Both the position numbers and the translations under genes were made by a program. Positions 1 through 10,351 of a stretch of DNA of 38,778 bases are shown piece after piece. Location of the stretch: positions 1 through 38,778 of the forward strand of contig CAKKTI010000188.1 in NCBI GenBank assembly GCA_920105805.1. The letters run 5' to 3'. The number at the start of each line of letters is the position of its first letter. Within the stretch, counting starts at the first letter, position 1. The notes under the pieces are model-generated. The model worked only from the letters and a program-made list of their open reading frames with translations, searched no databases and was not told the DNA's origin. This DNA is from Condylostoma magnum. Taxonomy: Eukaryota; Ciliophora; Heterotrichea; Heterotrichida; Condylostomatidae.

Positions 1-1
1 T

Positions 2-91
2 ATAAAATCAAGTAATAAGAGTATGGAAGCTAAGCCGTTTAATCCCAATAGACCTATTAGAACGCATTGTAAAGAACAAAAACATAGTTAA
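2..91 (+). CDS. 3' end of an unknown gene, cut by the window edge
   Basis: One frame reads as a basic, Pro/Asn-rich C-terminal tail of about 29 residues (…NPNRPIRTHCKEQKHS) ending in TAA at 89-91. The family is not recognisable from so little. The TAA lies 1 bp from the TGA of the convergent calreticulin gene. A similar 1-bp arrangement occurs at 6865/6867, which is the main reason I believe this end. The start lies outside the window. Confidence 0.35.
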   Translation: MKSSNKSMEAKPFNPNRPIRTHCKEQKHS

Positions 92-92
92 A

Positions 93-1229
93 TCATAGCT
101 CATAATCATCCTCTGACTCCTCATACATCTTTTCCAATGCTTCTTCCTTCAAAATCTGTCTCTAATACTCAAAAATCTCCTTAGCTAGTTCCTACTACTC
201 CATTTCTACAAAAATCGACTCTACAAATTCCTACGCTTCCTGTATATCATCTCCAATATAAAGATTATCGAAAACAGTCCCTGAGTTAAACTACCAAATC
301 TCTATACTGACCCCGGTGATTTCCTCCATTACATATAAATCAGGCTCGTCTTCAAACTCAGGATTATCAATTTGTGGTGGTTTTCACTTTCCCTAGAAAT
401 TAGGATTTTCTATTAATCTAGGAGTTCAAATTCCTTTTCATTTCGGGTTTTCAACATATGGTACATTCCACTCCCCATCCTCAGCTTCATTTCAATCCGA
501 GGGCTTCGCAGCCAGGGGATCTGGTATATACTCTGGCTCGTCATCCCAGTCAGCAGGTTTTACATCCTCAGAGTCAGGAATCAGCTCTTCATCATCCCAC
601 TCCTCGGGCTTTTCTGCCTCTGTGTCATAAATGTATCTAGGAGGCTTAAAATCCCAGTCTTCTTCTAAACTTCCATGGTGAACTTCAGTTTTATCAACAT
701 TTACTGTATATGTGTTGTTTGGGTGTATAATGAGTTGGTATATGTGAGTGAATTCATCCTTAGCAGCCCTAATACGAGCCGTGCTGTAGAAGTATTCGTC
801 CTTGTAGTTAAGCTAGACCTGTAGTTTATCTCTGTATCCGCAGATATCCGGGCCGAACATGAGGTAATAAGGATCTTCGTCAGAATGAGATTCCTAGTTG
901 AAATCTTCTTTCATTAGTTTTACGTATGTTCCCCCACAATCCAGTATGTTTTCGTGTTTTAAGGAAAATAAGAGGGTTAAGTCTTTGTCTCTATTGCTGA
1001 AGGGTTGTAGTTTTTATGATACTCGGTAGGATTTGTAGTCTTGGGTTGTGTAAAGGCCTGCGTCTGCATCCTCGTCTATGTATCATTTTCCAGGACTACG
1101 GATGAAAAAGCCTTATGAGTCTTCTTTCAGGATTGTAGAGTGAATTCATCTTTTGTCCCAGTCTTCATCAAATGTTTCTTTGAGGATAATTGCTCCCTAG
1201 ACTAGGTACAGGAATAAGCTTATTTTCAT
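93..1229 (-). CDS. CALR: Calreticulin, ER lectin chaperone
   Basis: This 378-aa protein is a Ca2+-binding chaperone for glycoproteins in the ER lumen. It has a hydrophobic signal peptide (residues 1-13, [13 protein letters not shown]) and a lectin globular domain with the family motifs [24 protein letters not shown] and [12 protein letters not shown]-domain from about residue 190 to 270 carries KPEEWDD, KPADWDD and NPNFQGKWKPP repeats. A short helical, acidic C-terminus follows. Several conserved Trp residues (KRW, GKW, GKWK) are encoded by TGA, which shows the reassignment directly. The same codon, TGA at 95-93, ends the gene. The tail is …EDDYEL rather than KDEL or HDEL, so it may be a variant ER-retrieval signal. 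The 5' end faces the TMX-like gene across 152 bp. Confidence 0.93.
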
Positions 1230-1381
1230 TATTAATAATGCATTTTTGGAATAGATGAGATATGTGGATTAGAATTTGATTATATAGAGCAGTTCTTTTA
1301 AAGTTTAAATATGCTTAATTGAATCTTAAACGTTTTATAATTCCTGCAATATATCTACTTTATTCAATCTTACTTAATAAA

Positions 1382-2020
1382 ATGAACGCAACAGCTTTAG
1401 TTACTACAATGCTGCTATCTTAATTTTCATATACTGAAGAAATTATGGAATAAATCACTCCTCCTATTGAATAACTAGCAAGTTTATAAAGTGTAGCAAT
1501 AGAGAATACCATAGAATTGGAAGACACAAATTTTGAGCATGAAACTTAAGCATCAACTGGAGGAACTACTGGAGACTGGCTCGTAGGGTTCTGGTACACA
1601 GACTGCCTATACTGTCAAGCAATTCTTCCCTAACTTGGCTATATAAGCTAGAAAATATAGCAAGATGGAGAATTACAAGTGAATGTTGCAAGAATAGATG
1701 CTCAAAAGAACCTTTAAACTGGGTTGAGATTTGGATTTACAGAATTACCTAAGATTATATTAATGACAAAAGGAAAATACTATATTATCGATGACTTAAA
1801 ACTAGCTTAAGAGGATTTTATTGAGTATTTAAAAAATAAGGAGTATAAAAGCGAGTAAGCTTATGATATACCATCTCAAGCTTCCTTTTCAACTATATTG
1901 ATAAACAAAGTTAATTCAAATCTACTTATTAGTATTATAGGTATAGTCTCTCTTTTACTTGCAGTAGTTTTGATTTTTATGTTAACTAGTACAAAAGTTG
2001 AGTCAAAGAAGAAGGAATAG
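1382..2020 (+). CDS. TMX-like membrane-anchored thioredoxin protein of the ER
   Basis: The predicted protein has 212 aa. An N-terminal signal peptide is followed by a thioredoxin-type domain (about residues 50-150) with the redox motif CLYC in the context FWYTDCLYCQ, a cis-Pro in TELPKI, and one transmembrane segment near residues 185-205 (LISIIGIVSLLLAVVLIFML). I end it at TAG 2018-2020 because the tail then reads …SKKKE, a di-lysine ER-retrieval signal with Lys at -3 and -4. Reading that TAG as Gln would add six residues, to TAA 2036-2038. Reading only TGA as stop would carry it to 2101, overlapping the convergent gene that ends at 2051. The likely role is thiol-disulfide exchange on ER clients, next to calreticulin. 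The exact TMX subtype is not assignable. Confidence 0.8.
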
Positions 2021-2050
2021 ATAGTTAAAACCACTTAAATAATTATAATA

Positions 2051-3904
2051 TCACCAAAATAACCACCAGCAACTTCTTTGTCTTTTATCGTACACTCTTG
2101 ACTTTATCGTAATTCTATTGTTTGTATCTGTAGATTGCTATGTACTAGATGTATAAAACTCTTCACTTGACTCTTCCACAGCTTGTAATTCATCGAAAAG
2201 ATTAGATGTATTGACTGATTATGCTTCAGACTCTGGAATGTTTGTTAGTTGGTACTCTTATAGCTAAAGTTGTAGTTTATAGTTCTCTTATATTAATATA
2301 TTTAGTTCCTATTGATACTTTTACTCCTAATCTTCTAATTATTACTATAAGCTAGATTATTTTGCCATCAAGTCTTATTTTTCTATTGTGAGATTTCTTG
2401 TTGTATTTTAAAGGTGCTATTTTTATTCATTTATGAATCTATTAGTACTTTGTTGTTATTTTGGAGATACATTTGGAGAAAAGGAAAAAGATTTAGGAAC
2501 AGTTCCCTTTGGTGTAAATCCTATAAACCTTTTGTCCTTTACTTATAAAAAATTTTGCTTAAATGATTGTTTTGTGTTTTGAATAGCTTATAGCGATTTT
2601 TGCTTTGTAAGCTCTTTTTCTGCATTATTCAATTAATTTTCAGTTTTTAATAATGCTTCTTATGCTATTAATAGTTCATTATGAGTCTGATCCTCCTATT
2701 TTTAGCTTTATTGTAATTTATCAGTCAATATGTCAATTTAGCATTAAAATGAGTGTAATTTTTAGGTTAATTCTTAGTTTTATATGTCTAAATTACTATT
2801 AATTTTCATTAGCTTATTCTTTTAATTATTTCATTTATCTTCTCGCCTACTATGACTTAATTACTACGTAACGTAATCTTGTATTTAATTAATCAATTTC
2901 CCAATAATATAAACATAATGCTAATAAAACTTTCTCAACGCAAATTTCAGATTATCTTGACTAACAGTATCGTTTATTTATATACTCTTCATTAATGTTT
3001 CTAAAGACTAAGAATTTTAATCAAACAGCCTTAATCCTATGTCGGAAGCTAATCTCTTTTCACATTAAGTAACAATTGTTCCAGCTTCTACTACACTCTC
3101 ATAATTTTACCTATCATCTATTCTATTCTCTGATACATAAAGAGATTCAAATGCATCCAATAATTACGGAAACTTCTTAATACTTTTAACAAATTCTTCG
3201 TATGTGACTAACTGATTATCCTCATTATTATCTTCTTTTAACTAATATATCAGTTATATCAAAGATTCAGTATCATTTATGCCTGTTGCAGCTTGAATGT
3301 CTTGCAAACTTAGAAATCCGTCTTAATCTAAGTCACATTAAGTGAAGGTCTTTTATATAAGCTTTAATTATTTACTATTCATTCGTTAGTAATAAATGTC
3401 ACATTAGAATAAATTACACTCTTGTATGATTTCTTAGTATAAAAGAGGAAATGTGAAGCTACAGGAGGACGATTAGAAATAATTGGAGAAGGCCAAGGAT
3501 TCAATAATAAAAAACGTTCGTAAAAATTTTGTGTATTCCTGTTTTTCCTCTGGAGTGGTGCTGTAAATACTTACATAAAGATTTAAAATATAAAACAACG
3601 GTATAATGGCACTCGCTCTTGTTCCTCCGATTATATACAGCTTTACCACCTCTAGAAAACTAGTAAATGAGTTTAAGCTAGAAGTGTAATAAAAAGCAGA
3701 TAATTACGAAGATTAGCTCAGGTAATTGTGTCCTGAATTGTAGTTTAATTAAAAACAAGTCTAACAGCATGTAAATCGAGTTAGCAAATACGATCCATAT
3801 GGGTTAAGTTCATCAAATAATAGGTATTCAAAAGGTTTAATTGAGAATAGATTTAGTAATTGATTAATATTAGAACTAACATGATTTAACTCATTATATT
3901 GCAT
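2051..3904 (-). CDS. EF-hand and coiled-coil protein of unknown function
   Basis: This 617-aa protein is open from ATG at 3904 to TGA at 2053-2051. Residues 1-170 form a hydrophobic, helical, Ser/Tyr-rich region I cannot assign (it includes VKLYIIGGTRASAIIPL). Next comes a canonical EF-hand loop, DLDQDGFLSLQD, and a second, weaker one (EDNNEDNQLVTYEE). The C-terminal half is Gln-rich coiled coil and ends in an odd CWWLFW tail. The start sits 14 bp after the TAG TAG end of the upstream gene, in another frame. A shorter start at MNSKQLKLIQK just before the EF-hand is possible. The frame before that Met is clean and shows no sign of being noncoding, so I keep the long form. It could be a Ca2+-regulated scaffold, but that is inference. 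Confidence 0.7.
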
Positions 3905-3918
3905 AAAATAAATAACTA

Positions 3919-4692
3919 CTACTCCGAACTATCTTGAGCTGCTAATTCCAGGTAAAGCTCTATAAACCCATTAAAAAGAGATCTTGTATGATACTCACTC
4001 TTAAACTCTGAATAGTCTCTAACATAATAGAAGAAAAATGCATCTAGTTCATTAGGGTCCCAAGTAGTATCAGGGGTAATTTAAGTAAGATCTGATACAA
4101 GTTATGATTATCTAGCTTGATGGTTTAGCATTAATATGTACTGATCATTTATAATCATTGCAGGCTATACTGGTGTTAGTCTAGCATATTCAGCATCACC
4201 CATAGCAGTCCATTCTCTAGCAATATCTTCTCCATCTATAGTATTAGCATCAGTTAATTCAGTAACTGGTACACTATCATGATAGTATCGCAGTTGTAGT
4301 CTAGGATTATATGCGAAATCTAAAGCCTGAGGCAGTAGTTCTTCAGGGGCAAATGTATTTATATCCTGGGTGAACAAGTATAAATTTTGAGGTGTAACAT
4401 TTTGAACGTCGTATATATTTACGGGAAGGCGATCTTCAAAGTTTAACAGTGAAAATTAGTAGCTTTGAGGTATTACACTTCTAACATCAAATAGCTTGTT
4501 GGCTTAGAAAAAGAAAAGTTGATCTTGTTAGTATATCAGATTTAACTTCATTCCATCCATGTATTAAGTATTGGGATCATCGGTAAAGTGGAGATTGATA
4601 TAATCTGATTGAGAAGTTGATTGCCTAAGATTGGCTGATTTGACTATTGAAATAAGGAGAGCTAATAAAAGGTAAGAAAAGCTTCGTGACAT
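3919..4692 (-). CDS. Secreted or lumenal protein, family unknown
   Basis: This is a 257-aa protein with a clear signal peptide (MSRSFSYLLLALLISIVKSA) and an acidic, aromatic-rich mature part with motifs such as DVQNVTPQNLYLF and AREWTAMGDAEYARL. No family is recognised, no transmembrane segment follows the signal and there are few cysteines. It ends at a double stop, TAG TAG (3921-3916). With TGA as the only stop it would run on about 180 bp into another frame of the next gene, so it supports TAG termination. Its 5' end faces the FAM21 gene across 247 bp. Confidence 0.65.
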
Positions 4693-4939
4693 TTTATTAG
4701 TCGTTTTAAACACTTTGTATTTAGATATTTTATATTTGATGGGTAACTCATATAAGACCTGGCTGCATAATTGCTCTATATACTACTTCTTTAAGCAATT
4801 CAACTACTAAGGTTGTGTTAGTGTAGTGGGTTAACACTGAATCTTGATTAATATTTCTGCATATTTATTTTCCCTAATATTAACTTCATACAGTACATAT
4901 TAGTTTTACATACAATACTTTAATTATTAATTCACCAAC

Positions 4940-6865
4940 ATGGAAACTTCAGAGTGGCAAAACCTTTTAAAATCAGACAAATATTGCTGAGGATTATAAT
5001 CAGACGATGCCTTATTCAACCTTCTAGAAAAGTTCGCGGAAAAAGTAGTAGAAAAATCAACAGATGTTAAAAACTAATTAGACTAACTAATGAAAGAAAC
5101 TGTTGCAAATGAGGTTAAGCTAAACTGTACATTTAACAACTTAGTCAACATGCAATCAAATCAATTTATGGCAAATCTCATATCAGAGGACAATCATATC
5201 CAATAAGATGATACTTAAAGTACAGAATAGGAATCTTAACCAAAAGAAGAAGTAAAAACCATAAGTGAAGCTAGATAGAAAAGAATAATGAGTAAGGAAA
5301 CTCAATAGGCCAGCATACTACCAAAGCACATAAAAGCTTTAGAAGACGGAGTCAGAGGTCTTAGAGTAAATGAATTGATATAGGAAGCTAGATCCGATGA
5401 TTAGTCCTCAATGATGACAGCAGGGAGCACTATTTTCAGAGGAACTACTAAAAAATTGCCTCATATAATAAACACGGAGTACTTTTGGAAGGACCCATGG
5501 GTAGGCCTATACGATGATGAGCAAAATATTGATGGACTTGAACCATAAGACAGCTAAAGGATGAGTTTAATAAGTGAGTCAAAGTACTCGGAAAGTGAAA
5601 TGAATGACTCAATTGTATCATTAGGAAACTAATAGTAAGATGAGCAGTTATAGATGCCTCCTCCACCATAACAAAATCAATAAAATATAGTAGCTCCTCC
5701 TCCTCCACCCCCTCCTCCAAATCTAATAAATAAAAATCCGGAATAGTCATAAATAGTAACAGCTCCTCCTCCACCTCCCCCTCCTCCTACAAATCAAATA
5801 AGGAAAAATCCGGAATAGTCATAAATAGTAACAGCTCCTCCTCCACCTCCCCCTCCTCCTACAAATCAAATAAGGAAAAATCCGGAATAGTCATAAACAG
5901 TAACAGCTCCTCCTCCACCTCCCCCTCCTCCTACAAATCAAATAAATGCATAAAACTAATAGAACTCATCAGAATAACCTCCACAACCCCCTTAAGAACC
6001 CTTATCAATCAAGGATAAACTCAACTAATAAATCGTAAATCAACTAAACCAAGGAAGCCAACCCTTCACTAGAACAGAGGATGAAGTAAAAGCTTCAATT
6101 GCTTCATAAAACATTCCTTAATAAAGCGAGGAGTCTACTTAAAATCCTTAAGAATCAAAGAATCCCTCAGCACAGCCAAGCAGATCTCCTTCTAAACTCC
6201 CCTTTACACTTTTTACCGACCCGGGCGATGATATAGAGGATAATGAGCTATTCAAGCCTTAATAATCTAAAAAACCAACACTATTTGGTAACGCTGATTT
6301 ATTTAAAGATGATGATATACCGAGAGCTAGTACTAGGACAAACAGACCTTCAAAACCACTTCCGGATATATTCAAGCTTGAGGACGATGATGACGAATTC
6401 TCTAAGATTTTAGAAGATCAGCAGAAGGATAATCCATTTAAGTTTAGCGCAAATAACTAGTAGAAGCCTTAAGAGAAAAAGGAAGAAGTTAAATAAGAAA
6501 CTCCAGTGATTAATACAGAGATGGAGTAAAATAGGCCAATTATGAAAGCTAAGTCTAGAGGAAGACATGGTAGTGTGTTTACTGATGAGGAAGAAAAGCA
6601 ATAATAGTAATTACCGAAAATAGAAGTTAAGAAGGATTTAGACCCAATGAATGATCCTTTATACAACCCCTTAGGACCTCCAGTAAAACAGCCTATAAAA
6701 AAGACATTGCTAGATGATGAGGATGATTTCTTTACAAGTGCAAAACCCTCCATGGCTCCCAATCCAAAGAGATCTATACTTGATGACGACGATGATGATA
6801 TTTTCATAAGAGCAAAGCCCAGTATAAGACAAGCACCTAAGAGAAGCCTATTCGAGGATGATTAG
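4940..6865 (+). CDS. WASHC2: FAM21/WASHC2, cargo-binding subunit of the WASH complex
   Basis: This is a 641-aa protein. Residues about 1-100 match the FAM21 head (the WASH-complex assembly domain): a CWGLQSDDALFNLLEKF block with Trp encoded by TGA, then KNQLDQLMKETVANEVKL and FNNLVNMQSNQF. A segment near residue 180 (KLPHIINTEYFWKDPWVGL) resembles the conserved block after the head. A Pro-rich tandem repeat lies near residues 250-335. The tail holds repeated acidic LFa-like motifs (DIFKLEDDDDEF, SILDDDDDDIFI, RSLFEDD), which in FAM21 bind retromer and capping protein. It is shorter than animal FAM21 (about 1300 aa), mostly in the tail. It ends at TAG 6863-6865, with an in-frame TGA 9 bp on. 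Other WASH subunits are not in the window. Confidence 0.85.
5692..5945 (+). repeat. Near-identical 69/72-bp tandem repeat coding a polyproline linker
   Basis: About three and a half copies start at 5692, 5761, 5833 and 5905. Spacings are 69, 72 and 72 bp, so the first copy is one codon short. Each codes for TAPPPPPPPP followed by TNQIRKNPEQSQIV, with at most a few base changes between the middle copies. The repeat lies inside the FAM21 gene and keeps the frame. Near identity at DNA level suggests recent expansion by slippage or unequal exchange. Polyproline runs of this length could bind profilin or SH3 domains. Confidence 0.85.
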
Positions 6866-6866
6866 T

Positions 6867-7907
6867 CTAATTGAATTTTACTAATAACTCAGGGCCTAAG
6901 CTTGCATTTATCAATGGTAGTGCTCTACTATCAGAAAAGTCTTTTGGAAAGGTTCTATGAGTTTTGAAAGTAGAGGGCAGTATGTTTAAAAACTTATAAA
7001 CACATGCTACCAGTTCTGAGCAGAAAAAGGATTGTTACTCTGCCGGGCCTTGATTGTATCCTGATACATATTTTGATACTGATAATTTATAACCCTTTCC
7101 CTAGGATTGCTCCAGGAATTGTTCTAGTTTTTGTATATTTTCTGCAGAACGGTTGAAGTGAAGTTTCCTGTATACTATCCTTTAGTAATAGTCTTGGCCT
7201 TGGTAAAAAATGAAATCGTCCATTGGCTAGATTGTTACACCGTCTTAGCCTGTGGCTTCAAAAATTCCAACCATTGAATCAGTGAATTTAAGTAGCAAAG
7301 CCACATGGTCAAATCTGCTGAACGTTACTGATCTTTACAACTTACTCAATGCCCCTTTAGTCTTAAATAAAAGTATATCACAAGAAGCTACTTCTTCTAT
7401 AAAATCATTATACTGAATTATCTTATCTCTCCAAAATTATTTCTAGTTTGATATATTACTTTCCATTTAAGACTGAAATCCCCTGCTTTGTATTAAGTGC
7501 TATCTTATTTATAACACCCAGTCTTAAATATCATCAAATTACTTACTCTTAAGCTTAAACAATCGTTTTTAGTTTTAGATTTAAAGCACTAAAATTCCTT
7601 TTAGGTTAGAGTGATTTTAAACCGGTTTTATTCCATTAGTATTATCATTCACTATATTACTCGAAGTTGTTTCTAGTTTAATTGTAACTGAAACCTAGTC
7701 AAAATTTATAACTCCCTTAGGCCTTTTACTATTTTATCTTCTATAATAACTAAGGCATTTATTTTACAGTATAAAGTATCGTTTTTACCACCCTTTAAAA
7801 ATCCTAGGAGACTTTTTATATAGTCAGCCCTCTTTAGTTTACAGGTCTTTTATTTCATCTTCACTCAACAAAAAATTATCAGAAGCTGATCGATTGGCTT
7901 GTTGCAT
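6867..7907 (-). CDS. PH domain fused to a permuted papain-like (YiiX/NlpC-type) hydrolase
   Basis: This is a 346-aa protein. Residues about 26-145 are a typical PH domain: EGWLYKKSP (W28 is TGA), GWQKRYFILQNKCLSYY, KGVINFDQV, and the closing helix with its conserved Trp (FDDIQDWVLQIRQHL). Residues about 170-340 match the circularly permuted papain fold of the YiiX/DUF830 type: CDILLFK, then RFDHVALL with probable catalytic His201, then SFFCSELVA with probable catalytic Cys296. The likely role is a membrane-recruited peptidase or acyl/amide hydrolase; the substrate is unknown. A paralogue of the same layout lies at 37667-38710 (347 aa). Ending at TAG 6869-6867 makes the two lengths match. An in-frame TAA followed directly by ATG (7469-7464) joins the halves and is read here as Gln. 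The start is 9 bp from the divergent TLDc gene. Confidence 0.85.
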
Positions 7908-7916
7908 TTAATAAAT

Positions 7917-9122
7917 ATGGGTTGCGGGCCAGCAAAAGAGGAATAAATAAATGATTCGATTTTCTTTTAGCAGTAAAAGGATAATCTAAGAGCCCTTTAT
8001 AATGAATTATACCCCATGTAAACCTAATCCATTGATAAGTTTAAAATTCAATTTGAATTTAAGGAATTTTAGGAAGTCGGTGAATATATTGCTTAATGAT
8101 TCGGTAGAAAGATTACTTGAAATGATTTTGTGATGAAATGTGAAATTATTACAACAGGAAAACACAAAACTTTGTTCAACAGACTTACATCTTTTTAGTT
8201 ACTGTAAGAGTTGATGCCAGAGGCACAGAGTAGTGAAATTTTATAAGTAATGTGCAAATTAATAGGTTTACCTTAAGATCAATAAAATTACTTGTCTACG
8301 TAATCTGACGCAGCTGAGTATATTATGAATAACTTACCGGGAATAGATCCCCTGATTTTTAGTATGTTTGACTCTAAATTGTTTAATTATAACCCTGTAA
8401 TACTGATTAACCCTCAAGAAAGTATTTTAGGTTCTACTTATCTAAACATAATACGATTTTCATGTCATTAACTATCAAGTATTCAAAACCTACATCCTTT
8501 ACACTTATCAAACAAAGACGGTTTAAGCTTTAATAGAATTTATAACAATATATTAGGGTACAATGGGCCATTAATACTTCTTTTATAAACATCGTCTGGC
8601 GATGTATTGGGTGCATATATAGAGCAAAAACTTAATGACAATGCTAAATTTACTAACACAAGTGCTTGCTATCTTTTTACCTTTGCAAATGGATTTTAAA
8701 CATTCCGAGTTTCATACACAAGCTAGAATTTTGTATATTTCAACTCAAGATAAAAAACCTCTTTTCCACATGGCTTAGGCTTTGGAGGATAAATGGGAGA
8801 ATTTAGACTATGGATTAATGGAAGCATAGAAAAGGATAATTATGTATAAGACTATGGTGGCACTTTTTAAACCGGGGCACTTGTAAATGAATCTGTTTCT
8901 AAAAATTACTTTACTATTATTTGCCTAGAAATGTGGGGAGCTGGAGGTGAGGAAGGACTTAAAGGAATTTAAAAACATAGGAAATTAGAGCAAGACAGAA
9001 TACAACAGAAGCGATAAGTGGATAAGAAGCAGTTCCTGGACGGAGACTTCAATAAAGAGTTTCTATTAGGCAACACGTTTAAGAATGCGGAATACAAGGC
9101 TCCAGCTAATGATGAAGATTAG
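7917..9122 (+). CDS. MEAK7: TLDc-domain protein, MEAK7-like, probably N-myristoylated
   Basis: The protein has 401 aa and starts MGCGPAKEE, which fits N-myristoylation at Gly2 with palmitoylation at Cys3. An alpha-helical N-terminal half precedes a TLDc domain from about residue 195: NGPLILLLQTSSGDVLGAY, then FPHGLGFGGQMGEFRLWI, then the closing FTIICLEMWGAGG. This layout, with a myristoylated start, matches animal MEAK7 (TLDC1), an mTOR-linked lysosome-associated protein. Other TLDc families such as OXR1 lack the lipid signal. A charged tail follows the domain. The gene ends at TAG 9120-9122, and the MAP kinase ATG follows after 22 bp. If only TGA were a stop, it would overlap that ATG. Confidence 0.8.
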
Positions 9123-9144
9123 GTAAAATTATTATAACTGATAA

Positions 9145-10206
9145 ATGTCTGAATCTACTTAAGAAATTCTAGATAAATTTAACATATAGCCAAAATATAT
9201 ACCGGAGTAAGTGATAGGATATGGAGCTTATGGAGTAGTAGTATAAGCTTATAACAGTACAACATAGGAGAAAGTTGCTATAAAAAAGCTGAATTAAATA
9301 GAAGATGTTGTAGATGCTAAAAGAAATTTAAGAGAGCTCAGAACAATGCGGTGTTTAGATCATGATGGGATAATGAATCTAATTGAACTTATATGCAAAG
9401 AGTAATTTTTAAGCAGTTCTGATAACGGAGGCTATGAAATATACTTAGTTATGCCACTTATGGAATCTGATCTGCACAAAATCATGAAAAGTGACAATGA
9501 TTTAACAGACCAACATATACAGTACTTTGTTTACTATATACTAAGAGCCCTCAAGTACATACATAGCGCTAATATAGTGCATAGGGACTTAAAGCCCAGC
9601 AATATATTGATAAATTCAGATTGCTCATTAAAACTATGCGATTTTGGACTTAGTAGAAACATTAGTGAAGGCTTAGAAGATCTGACTGAATATGTAGTTA
9701 CCAGGTACTACAGAGCGCCAGAGATTATGCTAAGCAGTCATGAATACACAAAAGCTGTAGATATATGGAGCCTTGGATGCACCTTTGGGGAAATGTTGGC
9801 AAAGAAAGTTCTTTTCCCTGGAGCTAATTATATACAGTAAATCAATTTAATAGTAAAATTACTAGGAACTCCCACTGAGGAAGATATGCAATTTATAGTG
9901 AATCCACATGCCAAAAGATTCTTAAACTCAATGGATCCATAGGAGAAAAGACCTTTAAATGAATTCATTGAAACAGATAATCAATTAGCCTTGGATTTGT
10001 TATAAAAAATGATTGAATTTAATCCTAGTAAAAGAATTACAGTTGAGGAGGCCTTAAATCACCCTTATTTCGAGGATTTACATGACTCAGAAGATGAGCC
10101 TGTATTTTAAGGTTAGATTGATTATCAATTTGAGTTGTAAGACATGTCGTTAGAGGAGATGAAAGATTTGTTATTGGAGGAAGTAAGGGCTAGTTTAGGT
10201 AATTAA
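9145..10206 (+). CDS. ERK-type MAP kinase
   Basis: This 353-aa Ser/Thr kinase has the full MAPK core. It shows the Gly-rich loop [14 protein letters not shown], the catalytic loop HRDLKPSN (His146, Asp148), DFGLSRN (Asp166) and the activation motif T181-E182-Y183 in [14 protein letters not shown]. The TEY lip and YYRAPE mark the ERK branch. The C-terminal part has the MAPK insert and the acidic common-docking-like stretch HDSEDEPVF. An upstream MAPKK would phosphorylate T181 and Y183. The stop is TAA TAG at 10204-10209. Reading through would add only eleven poorly conserved residues before TGA 10237. Glutamines are encoded by TAA, TAG and CAA in one gene. Confidence 0.95.
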
Positions 10207-10351
10207 TAGATTGTTATTTAATTGTATATCCAGATGTGATTTGAAATAGCATATAAAGATATAAACTACTCTTAAGGCCATCACTATGCATAATTCACTT
10301 TTTAATATAATAATCCCACCTAATTAGAACAGCTTTCTATCCTTAAATAAA

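Noticed and set aside
3390-3918. Frame of the secreted protein staying open about 500 bp into the next gene
   Set aside because: Open only because TAA/TAG are not counted as stops. The other frame joins smoothly to the EF-hand protein, and the TAG TAG at 3921-3916 is a natural end.
6469-6807. Minus-strand Ser-rich frame
   Set aside because: It is antisense to the acidic Asp/Glu tail of FAM21; poly-Ser arises from GAT/GAA repeats read backwards.
7467-7865. Alternative minus frame starting MKQKTCKLKRADY
   Set aside because: It looked like a separate gene at first, but the neighbouring frame gives a textbook PH domain starting at 7907.
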